A stretch of DNA of 64,000 nucleotides from Myxococcota bacterium (lineage in GTDB: Bacteria; Myxococcota_A; UBA9160; UBA6930), in contig JANQFK010000033.1 in assembly GCA_028277885.1 (NCBI GenBank), positions 1 through 64,000 on the forward strand, written 5' to 3'. The position numbers and the translations under genes are program-made. This document shows, piece after piece, positions 16,165 through 24,934 of this stretch. The notes under the pieces are model-generated. The model was given only the letters and a program-made list of their open reading frames with translations. It did no database searches and was not told the DNA's origin. Positions within the stretch are counted from its first letter, which is position 1; every line of letters starts with the position of its first letter.

Positions 16165-19017
16165 CTACTTTCGCGGCTTCTTCGCTGCGGGCTTCTTGCG
16201 CGTGGCCTTGGCGGCCGCCTTCTTGGGCGCGCCGGCCTTGGCGACCTTCTTGCGCGTCGTCTTCTTGCGCGTGGCCTTCTTGGAGGTCGCGGTCTTCTTC
16301 CGCGTGGTCTTCTTCCCGGCCTTCCGGGTCGTCTTCTTCCGGGTGCCGGCCTCGCCGGCGTCCCCCTCGGCGGCGCCGCCCCGGGGCTTGCGCGGCGGGA
16401 ACTCGAAGCCGTGGCGTCCGTTCTCCTTCAGGACCAGGGTGGCGGAGAAGGGACGCCCGAAGCGCGAGGTGAAGTCCTCGAGCAGCTCGGTCTTGCCCGT
16501 GCGGATGTAGTGCTGGGCCTCGTCCCGGGTGATCTCGCGCTTGCAGACGGTGCGCGGGAACACGAAGCCGCACACCTTGGGACGCTTCTCGCCCTTCTTG
16601 CGCGGCCCCCCGGCGGCCTCCTGCTCCTGCTCCTCCTTGAGGCGCTCGGCGCAGACGAACTGGGTGGGGGTCTCCACCACGTCGTGCTCGTCGCAGATCG
16701 GGCAGCGCGCCAGGGGCTCGGTGTCGACGTCGTACTCGGGCTGGTCGCTGGTGCCCTCCTCGTTCCAGCCCGCCGAGCGCACCACGACCTTCCACTCCTC
16801 GCGGTCGACCTCCATCACGCCCTTGTAGGTGCGCCCGTTGCGCGCCGTGAAGCCGTCGAGCACCCCGGTCTTGCCGTCCTTCAGCAGGGCGCGGACGGCG
16901 TCGCGGTCGAGGTAGCGGCCCGAGGTGTCCTTCCAGAACCGCATCGGGCAGTCCGGGTTCTCCTCGGGAGCCTCGGCCTCGGCCTGCTTCTCCGCGTCCT
17001 TCTTCTTCGCACTGCTCTTCTTGGCCGCCCGGAACGCCGCGACGCGCTCGGGGTCCTCGGGGCAGCGGTAGAACCAGACCATCTCGCGCACCGGGCCGCC
17101 GCAGCTCGGGCAGGGGCCGAGGTCGTCCTCCTTCGCGTAGAGGTCGTCGTACTCGAAGGTCTTCGCCACGCCGACGATCTCGCGGGCGTAGTCCTTCATC
17201 TCGTCGAGGAAGTCGTCGGCGGTGCGGTTGCCGTGCTCGACGTCGCGCAGGTGCTGCTCGATCTCGCCGGTGAGCTCCGCCGAGGCGAGCCGGTCGATGT
17301 GCACGCGCTGGAGGGTGTCGATCAGCCGGATGCCCTTCACCGTCGGCCGCAGGGCCTTGCCCACCCGCACCGCGTAGCCCTTGGCGATCAGGTTCTCGAT
17401 CACGTCGGCCCGGGTGGCGGGCGTGCCGAGGCCCTTCTCGTGGAGGGCCGCGGCGAGGTCCTCGTCCTCGACGTACTTGCCGGCGTTCTCCATCAGGGAG
17501 AGCAGGCGCGCCTCGGTGAGCCGCGGCGGCGGGCGCGTCTCGTCCTCCTGCATCTCGACGGAGCGGGTCGCCACCGACACCCCGCTGGCCTCGTTCCGGC
17601 CCGCGGCCAGGGGCGGCAGGCTGGCGGCCTCCTCGCCCTCGGTGCGCGGCAGCACCACGCGCCAGCCGGGCTCCATCAGGGTGCGGGCGCGAGTGCGGAA
17701 CGCGTTGCCGTCGACGCGGGTCACGCGCTCGACGCGCTCCCAGGTGGCCGGCGGGTGGAAGTTGCCGAGGAAGCGGCGCACCACCAGGTCGTAGAGCCGG
17801 CGGTCGTCGCCGGTCACGCCGGCGTCCGGGAGCTGCCCCGTCGGGATGATGGCGAAGTGGTCGCTCACCTTGGAGTCGTCGAAGGTGCGCGCCTCGTTCT
17901 CGAGGCGGCCGTCGAGGAGCCGGCGCGCGTGGGGGGCGAGCTCGTCGCCCAGCTCGCCGCCGCCCCGGGAGATCTTGCCCAGCACCTCGCGAACCGTCTC
18001 GCGGTAGTCCTGGGGCAGGCAGCGCGAGTCGGTCCGCGGGTAGGTGAGGAGCTTGTGGGCCTCGTAGCAGCGCTGGGCCGCGCCCAGGGTGCGGCGCGCC
18101 GACCAGCCCAGGCGCTGGTTCGCCTCGCGCTGGAGGCTCGTCAGGTCGAACAGCGCCGGCGCCGTCTCGCGGGAGGGCTTGCGGGTCTCCTCGGCGGCGC
18201 CGTCCCGGCCCTGCACGCCCTCCACCACGGCCCGGGCCCGCGCCTCGTCGAAGATGCGGTCCTCCTTCTTCTGGTCGTCGTCGCCGGCCTTGAAGTCGGG
18301 GTCGAACCAGACGCCCTCGTAGGGCTGGCCGGCGTTCTCGAAGGTGCCCACCACCCGCCAGAAGGGCCGCGGCACGTGGGCGAGCACGAGGTGCTCGCGC
18401 TCCACCAGCAGGGCCAGGGTGGGGGTCTGGACCCGGCCCGCCGACCAGGCCGTCTTCTCGCGCCGGCCCTTGAGCCGCTTGGTGAGCGCCCGGGTGGCGT
18501 TCATGCCGATCAGCCAGTCCGAGTAGGCGCGGCAGGCGGCGGCGGCGGCGAGGCCCTCGAGCTCGCTGCCGGGCCGCAGCGAGGCGAAGCCCTCGCGGAT
18601 CGCGTCCGCCGTCATGGACTGGAGCCAGAGCCGCTCGACGGGCTTGTCGCTGCCCAGGAACTCCACGATCTCGCGGAAGATCAGCTCGCCCTCGCGCCCC
18701 GCGTCGCAGGCGTTCACCACCCGGTCCACGTCGTCGCGGGCGAGCAGCTTCTTGATCACCCGGATGCGGTCGCTCTGGCCCTTCTTCTTCTTGAGCGCGA
18801 AGGCGTCGGGGATGATGGGCAGGACGTCGAGGGTCCAGCGCTTGTACTTCTCGTCGACCTCCTCGGGGGCGAGCAGCTCGAACAGGTGCCCCACCGCGAA
18901 GGTGACCACGTGGTCGTCGCTCTCCCAGAAGCCGTCGTGCTCGGTGAAGCCGCCCAGGACCTGGACGATGTCCCGGGCGACGCTCGGCTTCTCGGTGATG
19001 ACCAGCGCTTTCGGCAC
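16165..19017 (-). CDS. topB: DNA topoisomerase III-like type IA topoisomerase with lysine-rich tail
   Basis: This is a type IA topoisomerase that passes single strands through a transient 5'-phosphotyrosine break. It shows the Toprim domain (ITEKPSVA with Glu9, then NACDAGREGELIFR). The active-site segment LLTYPRTDSRCLP contains Tyr326. The DNA-gate domains follow. Zinc-ribbon pairs (CPSCGG, CPICDE) and topoisomerase C-terminal repeats of the type GKTELLEDFTSRFGRPFSA come next. The overall pattern, with NACDAGREGE and a long C-terminal region, fits TopB rather than TopA. After about residue 890 the protein turns into a Lys/Thr/Arg/Ala tail with repeated KKTTRKK-like units, resembling histone H1 or AlgR3-type tails. 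The start is GTG at 19017 with GGGGAG upstream. It is divergent from the nucleoside phosphorylase. Confidence 0.9.
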   Translation of the reverse strand: MPKALVITEKPSVARDIVQVLGGFTEHDGFWESDDHVVTFAVGHLFELLAPEEVDEKYKRWTLDVLPIIPDAFALKKKKGQSDRIRVIKKLLARDDVDRVVNACDAGREGELIFREIVEFLGSDKPVERLWLQSMTADAIREGFASLRPGSELEGLAAAAACRAYSDWLIGMNATRALTKRLKGRREKTAWSAGRVQTPTLALLVEREHLVLAHVPRPFWRVVGTFENAGQPYEGVWFDPDFKAGDDDQKKEDRIFDEARARAVVEGVQGRDGAAEETRKPSRETAPALFDLTSLQREANQRLGWSARRTLGAAQRCYEAHKLLTYPRTDSRCLPQDYRETVREVLGKISRGGGELGDELAPHARRLLDGRLENEARTFDDSKVSDHFAIIPTGQLPDAGVTGDDRRLYDLVVRRFLGNFHPPATWERVERVTRVDGNAFRTRARTLMEPGWRVVLPRTEGEEAASLPPLAAGRNEASGVSVATRSVEMQEDETRPPPRLTEARLLSLMENAGKYVEDEDLAAALHEKGLGTPATRADVIENLIAKGYAVRVGKALRPTVKGIRLIDTLQRVHIDRLASAELTGEIEQHLRDVEHGNRTADDFLDEMKDYAREIVGVAKTFEYDDLYAKEDDLGPCPSCGGPVREMVWFYRCPEDPERVAAFRAAKKSSAKKKDAEKQAEAEAPEENPDCPMRFWKDTSGRYLDRDAVRALLKDGKTGVLDGFTARNGRTYKGVMEVDREEWKVVVRSAGWNEEGTSDQPEYDVDTEPLARCPICDEHDVVETPTQFVCAERLKEEQEQEAAGGPRKKGEKRPKVCGFVFPRTVCKREITRDEAQHYIRTGKTELLEDFTSRFGRPFSATLVLKENGRHGFEFPPRKPRGGAAEGDAGEAGTRKKTTRKAGKKTTRKKTATSKKATRKKTTRKKVAKAGAPKKAAAKATRKKPAAKKPRK

Positions 19018-19098
19018 GTCGGCTCCACTCCCCCGGGGGCTGGCGCGCGGGCCCCGGAGCTCGATCGGATTCCGTGGAGGGTGGGGTTCGGGGCCGGA

Positions 19099-19127
19099 CC
19101 CTTAGCCCTCCCCCTCCGGAGTGACAA
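19099..19127 (-). promoter_or_regulatory. possible promoter for the topoisomerase gene
   Basis: On the minus strand TTGTCA (19127-19122) is a 5/6 match to a -35 hexamer. It is followed after 17 bp by TAAGGG (or after 15 bp by GCTAAG), a poor -10. It lies about 80-110 bp before the GTG start, in a 298-bp divergent gap that otherwise shows no gene. Confidence 0.3.
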
Positions 19128-19315
19128 GCGGGCCTCGGCTCCCGCGCGGGCCGAGGTCGCCTCCCCACCTCGGGGCCGCGCAGCGGGAACTTGAGTGGCG
19201 GCGGGCGCCCGCGGACCCCGTCTGCGGGTGCGTTGCGCCGCGCCTGCACGCGGCATTCCGGTGGGGGTGCCGGCGCGTTGCGGGCGAGTTGCCGGTCGGC
19301 CAAGCTCCGGCTCCC

Positions 19316-20110
19316 ATGAGCGACGCCCAACCGATCACCGGAATGCGGCCCGGGGACGTGGCCCCCCACGTGATGCTGTGCGGCGACCCGGCCCGGGTCG
19401 AGCGCATCTCCGCCGGGTGGGAAGACACCCGCGAGGTGTGCGCGGTGCGCGAGTACCGGGTGGTGACGGGGCGCCAGGACGGCGTGGCGGTGAGCGCCGC
19501 CTCGACCGGGATCGGCGCCCCGAGCACCGCGGTGCTGGTCGAGGAGCTGGTGAAGCTCGGCTCCCACACCTTCCTGCGCATCGGCAACAGCGGCGGCCTG
19601 GCGCCGGACCTCGAGCCCGGCGACCTGGTGGTGACCACCGGCGCGGTGCGGGACGACGGCACCTCCCGCAGCTACGTGGTGCCCGAGTACCCCGCGGTGG
19701 CGAGCCACGAGCTGGTGGGGGCGCTGCTCGCCGCCGCCGCCGAGCGCGGCACCGCCTGCCGGGCGGGGATCACCTGGTCCCTCGACGCCTTCTACGTCCG
19801 CAACGCGATCCTCGGCGAGGGCGGCTTCGGCGCCGACGGCACCCTGCTCCCCATGAGCGCCGGGAGCTACTGGGGCTCCCACCACGCCGACCGCATCGAG
19901 GCCATGCGCGGCGCCGGCGTGCTCAACTGCGAGATGGAGTCGGGGGTGCTGCTCACCCTGGCGGGCCTGTTCGGCGTGCGGGCCGGCTGCATCTGCGTGG
20001 TCTCGGACCGCACGCCCTGGCCGGGCCCCGCCGAGATCGACCTCGACAACAACATGGCCACCGCCATCGCGATCGCCAACGCCGCGATGGCCGCCGTCGC
20101 GTCCCGCTGA
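19316..20110 (+). CDS. nucleoside phosphorylase (uridine phosphorylase-like)
   Basis: The 264-residue protein belongs to the PNP/UDP phosphorylase family, which splits nucleosides with phosphate to give free base and (deoxy)ribose-1-phosphate. Family marks are CGDPARVERI near the N-terminus, the sugar/phosphate loop FLRIGNSGGLAPDLEPGD (usually RIGTCGG, so Asn-Ser here replaces Thr-Cys), and NCEMESGVLLTLAGLFGVRA, whose MES residues contact the ribose. The sequence looks more like uridine phosphorylase than PNP, but base specificity cannot be read from this alone. The ATG at 19316 gives a natural N-terminus; the longer open frame upstream is the GC-rich leader. It stands alone, divergent from topB and convergent with the FG-GAP lipoprotein. 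Confidence 0.85.
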   Translation: MSDAQPITGMRPGDVAPHVMLCGDPARVERISAGWEDTREVCAVREYRVVTGRQDGVAVSAASTGIGAPSTAVLVEELVKLGSHTFLRIGNSGGLAPDLEPGDLVVTTGAVRDDGTSRSYVVPEYPAVASHELVGALLAAAAERGTACRAGITWSLDAFYVRNAILGEGGFGADGTLLPMSAGSYWGSHHADRIEAMRGAGVLNCEMESGVLLTLAGLFGVRAGCICVVSDRTPWPGPAEIDLDNNMATAIAIANAAMAAVASR

Positions 20111-20157
20111 ACTTCGCCTCGCCGGCCGCTCGCCTTCGGCTCGCTGGCTCGCCGGGC

Positions 20158-20176
20158 GCCCGGCCCGGGGCCGGGC
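20158..20176. terminator. GC-rich hairpin between convergent genes
   Basis: A perfect 8-bp stem (20158-20165 with 20169-20176) with a 3-base loop lies between the stops of the nucleoside phosphorylase and the FG-GAP lipoprotein. There is no T-tract on either side, so it may act only as an mRNA 3' end or weak terminator. Confidence 0.35.
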
Positions 20177-20192
20177 TTGCGGGTGCTCGGGA

Positions 20193-21464
20193 CTACGGGA
20201 TGAGTGAGGCGGGCGCGGCCATCACGTTCCAGGTCAGGATGGGGAGCGCGCCGGGGCGGCGGTAGATGGTCTCCTTGGCGAAGCCCGAGCCGGTCCACAC
20301 GTAGCGGCGGATCTCGCGGTCGTCGTCGCTCGCCACGTAGAGCTCGTCGGAGCCGTCCTCGTCGAGGTCCGCGAGCAGCGCGGCGTGCTCGAAGCCCTTG
20401 GAGTCGCGGTCGATGGACTCGATCTGCCAGGTCTCGTCGGGGTCCGCGCCCGGGCGCAGCAGCCACAGGCCCGTGTCCTTGGCGGCGGCCACCATCTCCC
20501 GGGTGCCGTCGCCGTCCACGTCGCCGGTGGTGAGGAACCGGCACATGGCGTCCTGGAGGGTCGCCACCAGGCGGCCGCCGTCGGCCGGCGTGTCGGCGTC
20601 GTAGCGCCGGATGGCGAGGTTGCCGCCCTCGGCGGCCTCGATGGAGACGTAGAGCTCGTCCCGCCCGTCGCCGTCCACGTCGGCCACCAGGATCTCCTTG
20701 GCGTGGCGGCCGCCGAGGTCCGCCACGATGGTGCGTCCCTCCTGCTTCGCGGGCACGTAGCGCACCACCTCCCCGTGCTGCTCCTGGCCGTCGAGCTTGT
20801 TGGGGTCGCTCGGCGTCGCGTAGACCTCGAGGGCGCCGTCGCCGTCGAGATCGCCCAGCTCGATCTCGTGGACGAACTTGTTCGCCTCCTGGTCGAGCTC
20901 GGTCACCTCGAAGGCCCCGCCCTTCGGCCGCAGCAGCGCCACCACGCCCTGGTCGTGGGTCGCCACCGCGATCACCGGGGTGCCGTCGCCGAACACGTCG
21001 CCCACCTCGGCGTCGCGCATGCGGCTGAAGCGGCCGCCGAAGTCCTTCTCCCAGAGGGTCTCGGCCGCGAGCCCGCCCTCGCCGGCGCGCCACAGCTTCA
21101 CCGCGGCCGCGGTGCCGCCCAGGGTGAGGATGCCCGGGGAGGCGCCGGGGGGCGTGTACGCCATGGCCTTGTGGAACACGTTGCTGGCCGGGTCCTCGTG
21201 GGTGACCGCCTGCCAGCGGCCGTCCCGCCGCGCCAGCATCAGCAGCTCGGACTTCGGCACGGGCTTGCCGTCCTTGCGCTCGAAGAACGAGATCGCGACG
21301 AGCAGGCCCCGGGGCAGGTCGGCGGGGGTCTCGGGAGCGACGGCGGCGGCCGGCGGCGCGGGCTTCGCCGCGGGCGCTGCCGCGGGAGGCTCGGCGGCCT
21401 CCTGGCCGCAGGCGGCGAGGCCCCCGGCGAAGAGTGCGATCCAGGTGAGGGCGCGCAGGCGCAT
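20193..21464 (-). CDS. FG-GAP/VCBS-repeat lipoprotein
   Basis: The 423-residue exported lipoprotein has a short signal sequence ending in the lipobox GLAACG (Cys19). A Pro/Ala-rich linker follows (about residues 24-48). Then comes a chain of FG-GAP-like beta-propeller blades, each carrying a calcium-loop such as GDLDGDGALEVYA, ADVDGDGRDELYVS, GDVDGDGTREMVA and ADLDEDGSDELYVA. About six or seven blades can be counted, which would close one propeller. Such proteins bind calcium and are used for adhesion or protein-protein contacts at the cell surface. No partner is encoded next to it; its neighbours are a nucleoside phosphorylase and, divergently, hisS. The function is not known. Confidence 0.85.
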   Translation of the reverse strand: MRLRALTWIALFAGGLAACGQEAAEPPAAAPAAKPAPPAAAVAPETPADLPRGLLVAISFFERKDGKPVPKSELLMLARRDGRWQAVTHEDPASNVFHKAMAYTPPGASPGILTLGGTAAAVKLWRAGEGGLAAETLWEKDFGGRFSRMRDAEVGDVFGDGTPVIAVATHDQGVVALLRPKGGAFEVTELDQEANKFVHEIELGDLDGDGALEVYATPSDPNKLDGQEQHGEVVRYVPAKQEGRTIVADLGGRHAKEILVADVDGDGRDELYVSIEAAEGGNLAIRRYDADTPADGGRLVATLQDAMCRFLTTGDVDGDGTREMVAAAKDTGLWLLRPGADPDETWQIESIDRDSKGFEHAALLADLDEDGSDELYVASDDDREIRRYVWTGSGFAKETIYRRPGALPILTWNVMAAPASLIP

Positions 21465-21494
21465 GGCGGTCTCCTTGGACGATCGAGCCCGGGG

Positions 21495-21523
21495 TTGTAG
21501 CAGGTCGCCTCGTGCGTGCTAAT
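21495..21523 (+). promoter_or_regulatory. promoter for hisS, implying a very short or absent leader
   Basis: TTGTAG (21495-21500) and GCTAAT (21518-21523) are separated by 17 bp. Transcription would be expected to start about 7 bp after the -10, at roughly 21530. The hisS GTG is at 21532 and there is no Shine-Dalgarno sequence in front of it, so the mRNA could be leaderless. Confidence 0.45.
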
Positions 21524-21531
21524 GCATCGCC

Positions 21532-22812
21532 GTGAGCAAGCCCCGCCTCCAGGCGCCCCGCGGCACCCGGGACTTCTACCCCGAGGACCTGCGCCGCCGC
21601 GACTGGCTCTTCGCCCACTTCCGCGAGGTGGCCCGTCGGTTCGGCTTCGAGGAGGTGGACGCGCCGCTGGTCGAGCACGCCGAGCTCTTCATCCGCAAGG
21701 CGGGCGAGGAGATCGTGGACCAGCTCTACCACTTCACCCTCCACGAGCGGCACCTGGCCCTGCGCCCGGAGTTCACCCCCTCCCTGGCACGCCTGGTGAT
21801 GGCCCGGGCGGGCTCCCTGCGCCTGCCCCTGCGCTGGTTCGGGATCCCCCAGTGCTGGCGCTACGAGCGCACCACCCGGGGCCGGCGCCGCGAGCACTAC
21901 CAGTGGAACATGGACGTCTGGGGCGAGCCCTCGGTGACCGCCGAGGCGGAGCTGATCGCCGCGGTCTTCAGCCTGCTGGACCGCCTGGGCCTGGCGCCCG
22001 GCGACGTGCGCATGCGCGTGAGCAGCCGCGCCTGGCTCGAGGAGCTGCTCCACGACCGCTACCTGGCCGAGCACCCCGAGGCCTTCGCGCCGCTGTGCGT
22101 GGTGATCGACAAGCTCGACAAGATCGGTCCCGAGGCCGTGGTGGAGCAGCTCTCGGACCGCGACGGTCCGGTGGGGCTCGACCCCGGCGCCGCCAAGGAG
22201 GCGGTGGAGCTGCTCGGCCTGCGCGACCTCGAGGAGGCCGCGCGCCTCGCGCCGGAGGGCTCCACCGCCGTGGCCGACCTGCGCCGGCTCTTCGAGCTGC
22301 TCGACGCCTACGGGGTGGCGGAGCGGGTGGAGTTCGACGCCTCGGTGGTGCGCGGGCTCGCCTACTACACGGGCACGGTGTTCGAGGCCTTCGACGCCGG
22401 CGGCCAGCTGCGCGCGATCTGCGGCGGCGGCCGCTACGACCGGCTCCTCGAGAGCCTGGGGGGCTCCCCCATGCCCGCCGTGGGGTTCGGCTTCGGCGAC
22501 GCCGTGGTGGGCGAGCTGCTGGCCGAGAAGGACCTGCTGCCCGAGCCGGCCCGCGGCCTCGACGACGTGGTGTTCGCCTTCGGCGAGGCGGAGCGCCCGG
22601 CCGCGGTGCGCCTCGCCACCCGGCTGCGCGGCGAGGGGCGCAGCGTGGAGCTGGTGCTGGGGAGCGTGCGGCTGAAGCGGGCCCTGGCGGACGCGGACCG
22701 GGCCGGCGCGGCCCGCCTCCTGATGCTGGGCCCCGACGAGCTGGCCCGGGGGGTCGCGAAGGCCCGGGACCTGGCCACGGGCGAGGAGCGGGACGAGCCC
22801 CTGCCCGGCTGA
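21532..22812 (+). CDS. hisS: histidine--tRNA ligase
   Basis: This cytoplasmic class II aminoacyl-tRNA synthetase charges tRNA-His. The 426-residue length is normal. It has APRGTRDFYPED at the N-terminus and the motif ALRPEFTPSLARLV. Motif 2 is CWRYERTTRGRRREHYQW. The histidine-binding signatures are RGLAYYTGTVFE and AICGGGRYDRLL, with motif 3 following. A small alpha/beta anticodon-binding domain starts near residue 330. The motif 2 variant with EHYQWNMDVWG is the form also seen in plant organellar and some bacterial enzymes rather than the E. coli type. Presence of both His-A signatures argues for a catalytic HisRS rather than the regulatory paralog HisZ. The GTG start lacks a ribosome binding site; see the promoter entry. 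Confidence 0.93.
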   Translation: MSKPRLQAPRGTRDFYPEDLRRRDWLFAHFREVARRFGFEEVDAPLVEHAELFIRKAGEEIVDQLYHFTLHERHLALRPEFTPSLARLVMARAGSLRLPLRWFGIPQCWRYERTTRGRRREHYQWNMDVWGEPSVTAEAELIAAVFSLLDRLGLAPGDVRMRVSSRAWLEELLHDRYLAEHPEAFAPLCVVIDKLDKIGPEAVVEQLSDRDGPVGLDPGAAKEAVELLGLRDLEEAARLAPEGSTAVADLRRLFELLDAYGVAERVEFDASVVRGLAYYTGTVFEAFDAGGQLRAICGGGRYDRLLESLGGSPMPAVGFGFGDAVVGELLAEKDLLPEPARGLDDVVFAFGEAERPAAVRLATRLRGEGRSVELVLGSVRLKRALADADRAGAARLLMLGPDELARGVAKARDLATGEERDEPLPG

Positions 22813-22870
22813 GCGCCCGGAGCGTCGCCGATCCCCGCGGGCCCGGCTCGCGCAAACGCGTGGCGGGCCC

Positions 22871-22876
22871 TATAAG
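22871..22876 (+). promoter_or_regulatory. possible -10 element upstream of speA
   Basis: TATAAG occurs in an otherwise GC-rich 168-bp gap and matches the -10 of the DUF1302 promoter. No recognisable -35 lies 17 bp upstream. If used, the speA transcript would carry a leader of about 100 bases. Confidence 0.3.
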
Positions 22877-22980
22877 AAGGGCGGGTCGGAAGGACGGGTC
22901 CGCGCGACGAATCGAACGCCGGTTGATCGAGAGGCGCCTCCCCGCACGGGATCGCAGGGGACCGGGGGAAGGCCGCGGGA

Positions 22981-24897
<1,917 letters not shown>

Positions 24898-24905
24898 CGC
24901 CGGCG

Positions 24906-24930
24906 GGGCGGGCCGGGGCGGCCAGCGCCC
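24906..24930. terminator. imperfect hairpin between convergent speA and acyl-CoA ligase
   Basis: A 9-bp stem with a 2-base bulge (24906-24914 with 24920-24923 and 24926-24930) fills most of the 37-bp gap between the two stops. There is no T-tract. Confidence 0.25.
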
Positions 24931-24934
24931 GGCC

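Noticed and set aside
22914..22945. A tRNA-like segment in the speA leader (CGAATCGAACGCC)
   Set aside because: Only a T-arm-like fragment is present; no matching acceptor or anticodon arms are nearby.
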